Source: Paraburkholderia fungorum (GTDB lineage: Bacteria; Pseudomonadota; Gammaproteobacteria; Burkholderiales; Burkholderiaceae). Taken from it: a DNA stretch of 64,000 bases. Each line of letters opens with the position of its first letter. The first letter of the stretch is position 1. The notes beneath the pieces were generated by a model, which did not search any database, had not been told where the DNA came from, and saw only the letters and a list, made by a program, of their open reading frames with translations. The stretch lies in NCBI RefSeq assembly GCF_003610895.1, contig NZ_MCAS01000020.1:56585-120584 (forward strand). The letters run 5' to 3'. Shown piece by piece: positions 50,311-59,423 of the stretch. The position numbers and the translations under genes were made by a program.

Positions 50311-51509
50311 CTTGGCACGAGACGGCCGGCTTCGTCGAAGCGATAGCGGCCGTCGATAAATCCGGTGCCGAACAAGCCGAGCACACGATCGTAATAGACA
50401 GGTTCGCGGCCCGGCACGGTGGTGTCGAGCACGGCGAGATGGGTGCGGGCGAGACCGAGGCCGCGTTCGTCACCGAGCGCCTTGAAATACGGCGCGAGCG
50501 CGCCCCAGTAGCTCAATGGTCCTTCGCCGCTCGCCGTGCCGGTGGTCGACGAAACCTTCTCGGGCGGGATGCCGGTTTGCGCGACGCGCGCGCGCATGCC
50601 GCCGAGCGCCGCGAGCCAGGGTTTGCCGAGCGGGTCGGCGGACGAGGTGAGACCGGCCCATAGGTAGACGCGGATCGCGTCGTAGCTGCCTGTGTCGCCT
50701 TCTTTCGGATCGACCACGAACTGGCCGTTCTGCCACGCGGCCCAGTCGGGTGCGAAGCCTTGGGGGGCGGTGGTTTTGATCAGCTTGAAGGTGCTGTCGG
50801 CGAGCTTGCCCCACGGGCCGTTCGGCACGTCTTTCGCCAACGCGCGCAGCACGGGTAAGGGCAGATAGCTCGGATTGAGGCGCGTCACCCCGCCGTTTTT
50901 GAAGCCCTGCGGGCCGGGCAGCAGCATCGGACCGACGCCCGGCAGCGTGGTCATTTCCTGGCGCGCGATCTGGGCGGCGAGCGCCTGACCGAGTTGCGTA
51001 TAACCGGGCTCATGCCAAAGGCGGCCGGCTTGCAGCAGATCGTAGGCGATCCACAGGTCGGAGTCGGACGCGGAATTCTGATCGAGCACGCCGAACGAGC
51101 CGTCCGGTTTCTTGCCCCAAAGCCACGACGGCAGCCGCACGTTTTGCGCGTCGAACTGATTGCCCGCGAGATTCGCGCGGGTCCAGTCGAGCAGGCGGTC
51201 GAAGGTCGCACGGTCGTTCGCGACCAGGGCGAAGAACATGCCGTACGACTGGCCTTCCGAGGTGGTTTTCAGTTGCGGCGACGAATAGTCGATCACGCGG
51301 CCATCCGCCTGCACGAAGCGTTCGACGAAGATGCGATAGGCCGGCCAGTCGGTGTTGCACTGAGCAGGCTGACCAGCTTGACCGGTGGGCGAGGTGGTCT
51401 GGGCCACCCTGGTAATAGTGGTAGTAGCGGCAACACTCGCGGCCGCGGCAAGCGCGAGACTGAGGCCCACCGTTAGCGTCATAGAGGTTTTATTGATTCG
51501 AACCCGCAT
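50289..51509 (-). CDS. bcsZ: Cellulose-operon endoglucanase BcsZ (GH8)
   Basis: Periplasmic endo-beta-1,4-glucanase of glycoside hydrolase family 8, 406 residues. After a signal peptide (TLTVGLSLALAAAASVAA) the GH8 core shows TSEGQSYGMFFALVANDRATFD, with the catalytic acid Glu, and SDSDLWIAYDLLQAGRLW, with the conserved Asp. DPKEGDTGSYDAIRVYLWAGL carries the Tyr-Asp-Ala-x-Arg helix. BcsZ trims or releases nascent glucan during export, and its loss usually raises cellulose yield in relatives. It lies between bcsB (19-base gap) and bcsC, with which it overlaps. Confidence 0.95.
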   Translation of the reverse strand: MRVRINKTSMTLTVGLSLALAAAASVAATTTITRVAQTTSPTGQAGQPAQCNTDWPAYRIFVERFVQADGRVIDYSSPQLKTTSEGQSYGMFFALVANDRATFDRLLDWTRANLAGNQFDAQNVRLPSWLWGKKPDGSFGVLDQNSASDSDLWIAYDLLQAGRLWHEPGYTQLGQALAAQIARQEMTTLPGVGPMLLPGPQGFKNGGVTRLNPSYLPLPVLRALAKDVPNGPWGKLADSTFKLIKTTAPQGFAPDWAAWQNGQFVVDPKEGDTGSYDAIRVYLWAGLTSSADPLGKPWLAALGGMRARVAQTGIPPEKVSSTTGTASGEGPLSYWGALAPYFKALGDERGLGLARTHLAVLDTTVPGREPVYYDRVLGLFGTGFIDGRYRFDEAGRLVPSWRNACD

Positions 51510-51528
51510 ATCAGTCCTGTCGGTCCTC

Positions 51529-54105
51529 TCAGTCTTTCAGCCGGCGCGCGGCGATCGAGCGCAGCGTGCGGTAGAACAGGCCCGCGATGATCAGCGCGGC
51601 GAGCACGCCGCTTAGCACCAGCAGCAGCGGATGCGACGACAGCGCCCAGCGCAGATACTCCTGCGGCGACAAATGGCCGACATAGTACGCTTCGCCGTTC
51701 GACGTGATGGTGACGGTGCGGCCGTGGATCACGGCCATCGCGCCTTGAATTTCCGGCAGCACGTCGGCGTCGAGCAGGGCGGCGGACAGGTCGGCGTCCG
51801 ACTGGCCGGCCGCGCTCACCAGCGCGACGGCGCTGCGATTCTTCTGCAGCGGCGATTCGAAACCGGTCAGCAGCGCGTCGCCGTTCGAACTCACGAGCGT
51901 GAGGTCGGCGCGCGCCGGCGAGCGTTCGACCCCGCGCTCGCCATGCCACCAGTCCTCGAGCTTGAAGACTACGTCTGACAGCGCGAAGGTGCGCGAATCG
52001 CCGTCGCTGGAGAACGGCATCGATTTGGCCCAGCGCTGCAACAGCGGTTGCTTGCCCGGCGCGCCGAAAATCAGCAGGTCCTTGTTGGCGTACTTGTCGA
52101 CGTCGTCTGCCGTGCCGACGGTGACGCCGTTCACCGGGTAGCCCGTCGATGCCCCCATGCGGCCCATGGTCAGCAGGTACAGGCTGTAGTCGCTCGAATC
52201 GGCCTCGTCCGGCAGGATCACCGCGGTTTCGGAAAGGTCGGCCATGCGCGTGAACGGGAAGCCGCTGTTGGCGAATGCCGCCAGATCGGGCAGTGCCATG
52301 TAGTGCGGGAACGACGACAGGTCGATGGTCGAATTCGGATCGATGGCGCCGACCACATTTTCCAGCAGGCGGCCGTGACATTCGCCGGTGTTGGGAATGT
52401 CGTAGTAGAAATGCAGGCGCACTTGCGCACGCGGCGTCAGCAGCAGCGGCGGCACGTAGACCGTGCGGCGCGCTTCGGCGGTCTTGTCCGGCAACACGCG
52501 CGCGAAGTAATGGCTCAGCTCGAATACGGAGGCGGACTCGGTGGGAATCGGCAGCGCCTGCACGAAGCCGTCATTGACGCTGATGTTCAGCGACGACCGG
52601 TCGCGCAGCGGGCGCACCGTGTAGCGGTAGCGCAGATCGATCGGCGCGCCCTTGGTGTGCCACATGAACAGATCGGGCGGCACGCGCAGATTCACGCGCA
52701 CGGCGTCGGCGTCGTAGCCGGACACGGTCAGGTCGCGCGGATCGGCGAGCTCGCCGAAACGCACGGGGCGATTGGTGGGCAGCCAGTTCGGCGCGTCGTA
52801 CGGCGCGCGCGGCGTGAGTTCGTTCAGGCGCGTGATCGTCGCGCTCGGACCGGTCAGCGTGTTCTGGCCGATGCCGAGTGCTCTGGCCGCGGTTTTCAGT
52901 TCGGCCTCGGTGCGGCCGAGCACGAGCAGCAGCTTGCCGCGCGCCGGCGCTTCACGATCCACCACGGCGATGGTCGGGCCCGAGATCGCCGGAATCGTCA
53001 CGCCGGCCGGGCGCTGGTCGTCGGTGGCGAACACCACTGCGTTGCCCGAGAGCGGTGCGTTGTCCTGTTGTGCCGGAAAGACCGCGCCGCGATAGCCGGC
53101 GAGCGCGCCGAACCATGAGGCGACGATGCCGCCTGCTTCGAGCGTGCCGGCGCCGGGTTTTTGCGGGAACACGAACGGCAGTTCGAGACGGCGCACGTCG
53201 CGGCGGTCGAAGAACGGCTGCGGCAAGGCCGCCAGATCCGGCTTGCTGGCGAGCGACGCATAGGTCAGATCGAGCGAGCTGGCATTGCTGACGGTGGCCC
53301 ACAGCGACGAATTCGCCGGGTCCTCGCAACTCGTCGTGTAGTGACCGATCAGCTGCACGTTCAGATGGTTGAATTCGGTGATGAAGCGCGGATCGATCGA
53401 GACGTCGCGCGCTACCAGCATGCCGGCCTGTTCGCGCGGCACCGGCAGCGTCGCGGCGACTTCGCCGTTCACCAGCACTTTCAGCTGGGAAATATTCGCG
53501 AGCAGCGCGGGCGAGTAGCTATAGACCAGATGCAGGACCGCGCCGGTCACCACTTCGTCGCCGCGCACGGAGAACGCGACGCCGTTCTGGCCGTCGGTAC
53601 CGCGCAATTGCAGCGGATCGCGCGCGCCCAGGTCGGCGAACGTGAGTGTTTGACGGCGGCCGCCCGGCACCAGCGTGCCCGGCTCGGCGGTGGTGGGCGT
53701 TTTGATGCCCAGCGCTTTCACCGACGACGCAGCGAGCGCCGGCGTGGGCGTGGCCAATTGCGCTTGCGCGATCGCGTTCGGATCGTAGGCGAGCGCCGGT
53801 CCCGGCGCGGGCACGCTGCCCACGCCAGTGGCGACGCGCGCGCCCGCTGCCTGGCCCTGGGCGTTTACCGCCGGCCCGGCTTGCGACGCGCTCGCGCTAC
53901 CGCTCGTGGTTCCCGCGGCCGCCGCGACCACTTCGGCCGCCGAAGCCAGCGGTGCCGCCAGGGCAGTTTGCAAGGCGAGCCAGCAGGCCAGCCCGCGCGT
54001 CAATCGCTGCGTGCGGGAGCGTCCAGCCAGACGCGCCTGCACTCCCATCCCACCGCGCTCGTGATGCGAGCGTTCGACGTTTGACTTCGCCATCCTGTTG
54101 CCCAT
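51529..54105 (-). CDS. bcsB: Cellulose synthase subunit BcsB
   Basis: Periplasmic, membrane-anchored partner of BcsA, 858 residues from the first ATG. A signal sequence (LACWLALQTALAAPLASAA) is followed by an Ala/Gly-rich spacer to about residue 125. Two carbohydrate-binding and flavodoxin-like repeats come next (LQLRGTDGQNGVAFSVRGDE, GHYTTSCEDPANSSLWATVS, IDLRYRYTVRPLRDRSSLN). A C-terminal transmembrane helix (HPLLLVLSGVLAALIIAGLF) packs against BcsA. The N-terminus is uncertain: ATGs at 54105, 54093 and 54048 all precede the signal helix, and the last has the best upstream site. It follows bcsA by 3 bases. Confidence 0.94.
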   Translation of the reverse strand: MGNRMAKSNVERSHHERGGMGVQARLAGRSRTQRLTRGLACWLALQTALAAPLASAAEVVAAAAGTTSGSASASQAGPAVNAQGQAAGARVATGVGSVPAPGPALAYDPNAIAQAQLATPTPALAASSVKALGIKTPTTAEPGTLVPGGRRQTLTFADLGARDPLQLRGTDGQNGVAFSVRGDEVVTGAVLHLVYSYSPALLANISQLKVLVNGEVAATLPVPREQAGMLVARDVSIDPRFITEFNHLNVQLIGHYTTSCEDPANSSLWATVSNASSLDLTYASLASKPDLAALPQPFFDRRDVRRLELPFVFPQKPGAGTLEAGGIVASWFGALAGYRGAVFPAQQDNAPLSGNAVVFATDDQRPAGVTIPAISGPTIAVVDREAPARGKLLLVLGRTEAELKTAARALGIGQNTLTGPSATITRLNELTPRAPYDAPNWLPTNRPVRFGELADPRDLTVSGYDADAVRVNLRVPPDLFMWHTKGAPIDLRYRYTVRPLRDRSSLNISVNDGFVQALPIPTESASVFELSHYFARVLPDKTAEARRTVYVPPLLLTPRAQVRLHFYYDIPNTGECHGRLLENVVGAIDPNSTIDLSSFPHYMALPDLAAFANSGFPFTRMADLSETAVILPDEADSSDYSLYLLTMGRMGASTGYPVNGVTVGTADDVDKYANKDLLIFGAPGKQPLLQRWAKSMPFSSDGDSRTFALSDVVFKLEDWWHGERGVERSPARADLTLVSSNGDALLTGFESPLQKNRSAVALVSAAGQSDADLSAALLDADVLPEIQGAMAVIHGRTVTITSNGEAYYVGHLSPQEYLRWALSSHPLLLVLSGVLAALIIAGLFYRTLRSIAARRLKD

Positions 54106-54108
54106 AGA

Positions 54109-56313
54109 TCAGTCTTTGGTTTTTAGCTTTTTGACGTCCACCGGACGGCTTTTCATCGAGCTTCGAAGGTCGGCATAAAGATGCTCGAAAAGACCCCAGA
54201 TGCCGCGTGCGCCGACGCTCAGCACATGCGACAGACCCCGCAGCGGCGTGTCCTGCTGACGTCCTTCAGCCCAGCCGGTCCATGCGTCGGCACGCGCGAA
54301 GGTGGTCTTGACGAACTCGTACTCCTGCTCGCGCGTGAGCGTCGAGAAGCGCAGCCCCACGCGGCCCGGCTCCGTGAATCCGACCGTGGCGGGGAAGGCG
54401 TATTCCTCGTCGCCGCGAAACAGCGACACGGTCACCTGTTCGTGCACCGGCACTTCGATCCTGGCCGGCAGCGCCACGCCGACGCCGCCTTCCGAGTAGT
54501 CGATGGTTTCGCAGGCGAGCGTGCGGCCGGTCGAGAACTTCAGCATCACGGGCATCTGCATCGCCACGCGGTGTACGGCGCGAATCTGCCGGCGCTCGCT
54601 CGCGGCGGCCACGCTCGCGCCGAGAATCAGCATGTTGTAGGTGGTCCAGCCCAGGTTCAGGATGGTCGTGTTGACCACGCTGCGGATGTGCCAGTTCAGA
54701 TAGATATGCACGATCCCGACCACGAAGCCGATCAGGTTCAGCAACAGCAGGAACAGATACGGCCGCGAGATCGCCCAGTCGAAGTAGTTCTTCTCGATCT
54801 GGCCGCCCTTGGCCGTCACGTTGAACTTGCCGAGCTTCGGATTGATCAGCGCGAGCAGCGTGGGCGCGGTGATGTACGACGCCAGCACCGATTCATACAC
54901 CTCGGCCCAGAAGGAATGGCGGAACGAGCGCTGCATCCGCGAGTTGGTGATGCTCGCGTGCATCATGTGCGGCAGGGCGTAGATCGCGATCGTGCTGGCG
55001 GCGGCCTCGATCACATGCGCGCCGAAGAACAGATACGACAGCGGCGCGGTCAGGAACACCAGACGCGGGATGCCGTAGAAGAAGTGCATCATCGCGTTCA
55101 GATAACAGAGCCGCTGGCCGATTTTCAGCCCTTTGCCGGTCAGCGGATTGTCGATCCGGAAAATCTGCGTCATGCCGCGCGCCCAGCGGATCCGTTGACC
55201 GATGTGACCGGACAGACTTTCGGTGGCGAGCCCCGCTGCCTGCGGAATCGCCAGATACGCGGTGGTGTAGCCGAGGCGGTGCAGCTTCAACGCGGTGTGC
55301 GCGTCTTCGGTGACCGTTTCCACCGCGATGCCGCCGATTTCTTCGACCATGCTCCGGCGCAGCAATGCGCATGAACCGCAGAAGAAGGTGGCGTTCCACA
55401 GATCGTTGCCGTCCTGCACGAGGCCGTAAAACAGCTCGCCTTCGTTCGGCACCTTGCGGAAGGTGCCGAGATTGCGTTCGAACGGATCGGCGGAGAAGAA
55501 GTGGTGCGGCGTTTGCAGCATCGACAGCAGCTTGTCGCGCAGGAACCAGCCGAGGCCGATCTGCAGGAACGAGCGCGTCGGAATGTGATCGCAGTCGAAG
55601 ATCGCCAGGTATTCGCCCTGGGTGATCTTCAGGGCTTCATTGATGTTGCCGGCCTTCGCGTGGCGGTTGTGGGTGCGGATGGTCCAGTTGACGCCGACGT
55701 CTTCGCAAAACGCCTTGAACTCGGGACGGCGGCCGTCGTCGAGCACATGGATCGAGATTTTCTCGGCCGGATAGTCGAGCGCGAGCGCGGCATAGATGGT
55801 CGGCTTCACCACCGAGAGCGGCTCGTTGTAGGTCGGAATGAACACGTCGACGCTCGGCCACTGGTCGCGCGAAGCGGGCAGCGGCATCGGCGTGCGCTTG
55901 AGCGGCCACGCGGTCTGAAAGTAGCCGAGCATCAGCACGATGGTCGAATAGACCTCGGCTGAAACCAGCAACAGGCCCCAGGCGGCGTCGAGCGGATGTT
56001 CCCAGTATGTGGTCGACGTGAGCCGCCAGTACATATAGCGGCCTGAGGTGACCACCGAGAGCATGATCATCACCATCGTCGCGTAACGGCCCGGCATGCG
56101 GCGGAACCACAGCGCGGTGATGAAGCAGACGGTCGCGAACGTCAGTTGCTCGTAGAACGCGAGCGGCACGGTGAACACGAAGTACAGCATCACCAGGGCG
56201 AACAGCGTGACCAGACCCGTCACGATCCGGCTGTTCCAGAACCGCGCGTCGGCGAAGCGTTCGAGCCGCGACGGGTCGGCGCCCTCGAGGCCGTGTGAAG
56301 AAGGCGTACTCAT
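54109..56313 (-). CDS. bcsA: Cellulose synthase catalytic subunit BcsA with PilZ domain
   Basis: Inner-membrane GT2 synthase of 734 residues polymerising UDP-glucose into beta-1,4-glucan and threading it through its own channel. Catalytic motifs are intact: VFIPTYNEP, HVLDDGRRPEF, FDCDHIP (DxD), FFCGSCALLRR, VTEDAHTALKL (TED, general base) and IGQRIRWARGM (QxxRW). Eight or so helices flank the GT domain. The C-terminal PilZ domain reads ERRQIRAVHR...CETIDYSEGGVGV, giving the R-x-x-x-R and D-x-S-x-x-G c-di-GMP sites. The ATG at 56313 overlaps the bcsQ stop (ATGA). Diguanylate cyclase genes at 59.4-63 kb may supply the activator. Confidence 0.96.
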   Translation of the reverse strand: MSTPSSHGLEGADPSRLERFADARFWNSRIVTGLVTLFALVMLYFVFTVPLAFYEQLTFATVCFITALWFRRMPGRYATMVMIMLSVVTSGRYMYWRLTSTTYWEHPLDAAWGLLLVSAEVYSTIVLMLGYFQTAWPLKRTPMPLPASRDQWPSVDVFIPTYNEPLSVVKPTIYAALALDYPAEKISIHVLDDGRRPEFKAFCEDVGVNWTIRTHNRHAKAGNINEALKITQGEYLAIFDCDHIPTRSFLQIGLGWFLRDKLLSMLQTPHHFFSADPFERNLGTFRKVPNEGELFYGLVQDGNDLWNATFFCGSCALLRRSMVEEIGGIAVETVTEDAHTALKLHRLGYTTAYLAIPQAAGLATESLSGHIGQRIRWARGMTQIFRIDNPLTGKGLKIGQRLCYLNAMMHFFYGIPRLVFLTAPLSYLFFGAHVIEAAASTIAIYALPHMMHASITNSRMQRSFRHSFWAEVYESVLASYITAPTLLALINPKLGKFNVTAKGGQIEKNYFDWAISRPYLFLLLLNLIGFVVGIVHIYLNWHIRSVVNTTILNLGWTTYNMLILGASVAAASERRQIRAVHRVAMQMPVMLKFSTGRTLACETIDYSEGGVGVALPARIEVPVHEQVTVSLFRGDEEYAFPATVGFTEPGRVGLRFSTLTREQEYEFVKTTFARADAWTGWAEGRQQDTPLRGLSHVLSVGARGIWGLFEHLYADLRSSMKSRPVDVKKLKTKD

Positions 56314-57098
56314 GCGACGTTCCCCGGCGAGACGGCGATCGTGTCGACCGCTGTCATCAGCCAGTTGCCGCACGAGCGAAAATCGGCGGCCGCCTGGCTG
56401 AGTGGATCGTAGTGAATCAGCGTGGTGTCGCACGCGAGCGCTTCGCTCACGCCTTCGTCCAGATGGATCACGCCCGGGAAGAGCCTGTCGCCGAGCATCT
56501 GGCGCAGGACCTTGAGAACGTCTTTGGTCAACTGGCGTGACTGGTCGATCTGGTTGATCACGTAGCCAACCCCGCCGAACTCAGGGCGGGGCGTCGCGTA
56601 GGCTTCGATCAGCCGTTCCATGAGCGGAATGGCCGCGTACGAAGCCGCATCGGCGAGCACCACGTTCAGCGCGAAGGTGGCCGCGCACAGCGCATTGCGT
56701 ACGTACGCGGAGGAACCCGGCGGCGTGTCGATGATGACGATATCCGACGCGTCGAGCCGCAGCGTTTGCAGCGACTGCGCGAGCCAGTCCGGTTCCCGGT
56801 CGATATAGGCTTCGAAGCGGCGGCGGTCGTCTTCGAGCAGCGCGCCATAGGGCAGCACGGTGACGCCGTCCACGCCGTCGAACATCACCGTTTGCCACGG
56901 ATCGCCTGTCAACGTGGCGCGCGATAAACCGTCGATACTGTCGAGCGGTACGCCGAAATGCAGGCGTAGCGCGTTCTGTGGATCGAGGTCGAGTGCAATC
57001 ACACGCCGGCCGCTGGCGGCGAGCACGGAGGCGAGATTGGCGGCGAGGGTGGTTTTGCCCACCCCGCCTTTGGCGGACACGACCGCAATGACTTTCAT
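56310..57098 (-). CDS. bcsQ: Cellulose biosynthesis ATPase BcsQ
   Basis: MinD/ParA-like ATPase of 262 residues that positions or assembles the cellulose secretion complex at the inner membrane. The deviant Walker A is at the very N-terminus (SAKGGVGKTTLAANLASVL). It is followed by IALDLDPQNALRLHFGV, IVIIDTPPGSSAYVRNAL (Walker B region) and GYVINQIDQSRQLTKDV. Its start overlaps the bcsP stop and its stop overlaps the bcsA start, both as ATGA, so bcsP-Q-A are strongly coupled. The ATG at 57098 is the only one that gives the standard MKVIAVVSAKGG opening. Confidence 0.94.
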   Translation of the reverse strand: MKVIAVVSAKGGVGKTTLAANLASVLAASGRRVIALDLDPQNALRLHFGVPLDSIDGLSRATLTGDPWQTVMFDGVDGVTVLPYGALLEDDRRRFEAYIDREPDWLAQSLQTLRLDASDIVIIDTPPGSSAYVRNALCAATFALNVVLADAASYAAIPLMERLIEAYATPRPEFGGVGYVINQIDQSRQLTKDVLKVLRQMLGDRLFPGVIHLDEGVSEALACDTTLIHYDPLSQAAADFRSCGNWLMTAVDTIAVSPGNVA

Positions 57099-58168
57099 GA
57101 GCGACGAGGGCCGTTGACCAGCCACGAGTTGGAGGTGGCGGGCGTGACGGCGCGCGTTGCGCCTGCCGGCGCGGCGGCCGTTTGAGCGGGGGTGCCGCGC
57201 AGACGATCGAAGACCGATTGCAGCGGAGCGGATTCGCCCGGGTTGGCCGCGGGTGGTTGCGGCGCGGGTGCGGGTTGCGCGGCGAACAGTTTGCCGAGGA
57301 TCGAGGCGGGCGGCCTGGGCGCCGTGGGCGCGCTTGTGTAGGCAGGCGCCGGCATTGGGGCGTGCGCCTGGGCAGGCGTTTGCGTCCAATCCGGCGCAGG
57401 AATGCGGGTTTGCACCCATGTCGGCGCAGGGGCCTGGAGCGGCGCCGGAACGGCGGCTCGCGGTGCGACGGCGGGGATTGCGGTACGTGGCGCCAGCACG
57501 TTGGGCGGCGTGCCGGTCATGGGTTGCGTGACAGGCACAGCCGGCGTGTGGAACTGGGCTAGCGGCGCGATACCTGCCGGCGGTATCGCCGTGGGAGCCG
57601 GTGCGCTGGCAACCGGGGGCACATGTGGCATATGTGGCACGTGCGGCAGGGTGGCCGCGGACGTCGCTTGCGTGACCATTGGCGTTGCCGCGTCGAGTTG
57701 TGCTGCGGCCGGCGCTGCTGGTGCTGCTGATGCGGACGATGCGGAAGCTTGCGCCGTGCCGTCGTCGTTCGTTTCGGGCGCGCCGAAACGCGAAGCGCCG
57801 CGCGGCGCCGCGGACTTGGCGGCAGCGACGACGACCGGCGGAATATCGCGCCGATGCGAACGGGTGAAGAGCGGCGCCTTCGCTCGCGTGACCGAAGCGG
57901 CGTCTTTAGGCACTGCGTCCTGGCGATCCTCGCTCGGCGCCGCTTCCTCAGCCGCCTTCCGGGCGGCTTCCTGCGCCAACGTCTCGGCACCCGGTTCGCG
58001 GCGTTGCACGATCGCGGGAATCGTGGGCTGCGTCAGGTCCAGCGTCACCAGCAATGGCCAACGCGTGCGCGCCGAACGCGCTTCGTTCTCACGGCCGATT
58101 TCCTGGTACGCGCTGGCGTCGCCCCCAAAATGATCGAATAGTTTCTCGATGTCGCTCGATGAACTCAT
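57095..58168 (-). CDS. bcsP: Cellulose biosynthesis protein BcsP (BcsR-type N-terminus, Pro-rich tail)
   Basis: A 357-residue protein. The first 50 residues match the BcsR domain (SSDIEKLFDHFGGDASAYQEI, then GRENEARSARTRWPLL). The remainder is low-complexity Pro/Ala/Thr-rich sequence with scattered basic patches (LFTRSHRRDIPPVVV) and a final short conserved tail (PLQSVFDRLRGTP). BcsR-type domains partner BcsQ in assembling the secretion system. Long proline-rich forms called BcsP are found in bcsD-containing operons of beta-proteobacteria and are thought to scaffold the cytoskeletal BcsD layer. The ATG at 58168 starts the conserved core. Confidence 0.85.
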   Translation of the reverse strand: MSSSSDIEKLFDHFGGDASAYQEIGRENEARSARTRWPLLVTLDLTQPTIPAIVQRREPGAETLAQEAARKAAEEAAPSEDRQDAVPKDAASVTRAKAPLFTRSHRRDIPPVVVAAAKSAAPRGASRFGAPETNDDGTAQASASSASAAPAAPAAAQLDAATPMVTQATSAATLPHVPHMPHVPPVASAPAPTAIPPAGIAPLAQFHTPAVPVTQPMTGTPPNVLAPRTAIPAVAPRAAVPAPLQAPAPTWVQTRIPAPDWTQTPAQAHAPMPAPAYTSAPTAPRPPASILGKLFAAQPAPAPQPPAANPGESAPLQSVFDRLRGTPAQTAAAPAGATRAVTPATSNSWLVNGPRRS

Positions 58169-58372
58169 AGTGCCACCGTGTTTTTCATGATCTGCCTTGC
58201 CCCGACCCACACTCTTGCTCGCGACGCCAGCATGCTGGCGCCGCCACTTCACGCGCACCGGTCTCGCGCGATCCTCACTGCCTGTTGCCTGACGACTCTC
58301 TGCAGGACGCGAGCCGGTACTTGCCGGCTCATGCCTGATGATTCCATCTCACGCGCCGCTTAGTGGATTCCC

Positions 58373-58828
58373 TTAGACAGGGTGCCGGCCCAGCCGAAAC
58401 TCGATCGCGGTGTCCGTGCCGTACGCGCTCGTTTGTGCGACCGACAGACCTTGCGCGCCCAATGCGCTCAGCCAGGTCTGATAGACGCCTTCAAGAAATG
58501 CCGGCGTCCATGTGAGCGCCGTGTTGCCGAATGCCTGCAGCGGGGCACAGTAGTGCACGATGCGTAATGACTCGGCTTCGTCGGACAACTCGACGTAGCC
58601 CCAATCCATGTCCTGCCACAACAGATTCAACGCATGAGCGAGTTCCGCCGTCGACCCGCAGGCGGGTAATTGATGCGCCGCGGCAAACCGGCAGCCGACG
58701 CGGTACATCAGTTGACGCAGTTCGTCGCGGCCAATTTGCGCTTCGAACTCTGTTGCCAATGCGCTCAACATGCCGCGCCATTGTGGCGAAATCTGACGTT
58801 CCAGCAGGTAATCGAGAATTGGGACCAT
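58373..58828 (-). CDS. bcsD: Cellulose synthase subunit BcsD
   Basis: A 151-residue protein of the BcsD/AcsD family. This family forms an octameric cylinder in Komagataeibacter and helps crystallise parallel glucan chains. Features are LLERQISPQWRGMLSALATEFE, QLMYRVGCRFAAAHQLP, NLLWQDMDWGYVELSDEAES and a C-terminal EFRLGRHP. It is the first gene of the operon, and 204 bases without a gene separate it from bcsP. Presence of bcsD and bcsP with bcsQ places this as a class I cellulose operon. The symbol follows that class; sequence identity to the acetic-acid-bacterial protein is low by eye. Confidence 0.82.
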   Translation of the reverse strand: MVPILDYLLERQISPQWRGMLSALATEFEAQIGRDELRQLMYRVGCRFAAAHQLPACGSTAELAHALNLLWQDMDWGYVELSDEAESLRIVHYCAPLQAFGNTALTWTPAFLEGVYQTWLSALGAQGLSVAQTSAYGTDTAIEFRLGRHPV

Positions 58829-59423
58829 ATATTCCGGGAAATGGCCGTTGCTTCAGCCGTATATGAAAACGCGCACCGACGCTTGAACGCAAGTGAGCGT
58901 GTTACGGAAAGCCGCGCGTTGCACGCGTCCGAGGTTACTTTTACCGGACTGTCCAGGCTGCCCGCCACACTTCGCAGGAGTCTACTTAAGACATTAACTT
59001 TTAGCCACTTTACATTCGTCAGAGTTATACAAGCAAACGATTGCCTCGAATATTTGACAATCAAGTAATACTTACGTCATTTTTTCAGCCTCAATTCCCT
59101 TTCGCGCCTTTCTGCCGAGAACGCATGTTGCGAAGTGCCCGCGATCTTCGTCATCGCTTTCTCATCGTCCGGGCGCACGGTCGTGCTGGCATTTCGTTTT
59201 GCGGTAAATGCGGCGCTTTGATTTTGCGTGGATGCGACACGCATTTGTCTGCACGAGGCCTTCCTGCATATTTATGCGGCCTCGCAGTGTCGTTGTGGCC
59301 TCAACTTTCATCAAGGCCGGTAAGCTTACGATCTTGCGCGGCTCTGGCGGCACGCAACGGGGAAGTTGCACAGGCAGCACGAACGTGGCGCGCCATGACG
59401 ATGCCGCTCGACTCAAGACAATA
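58829..59423. other. Divergent control region of cellulose and cyclase genes
   Basis: About 595 bases between bcsD and the diguanylate cyclase gene. The centre (58990-59090) is markedly AT-rich for this genome and includes a TTGACA at 59054-59059 on the plus strand; on the minus strand TATAAC lies nearby. No gene-like frame, strong hairpin or obvious repeat was seen. It probably holds the promoters and regulator sites for both units. Confidence 0.45.
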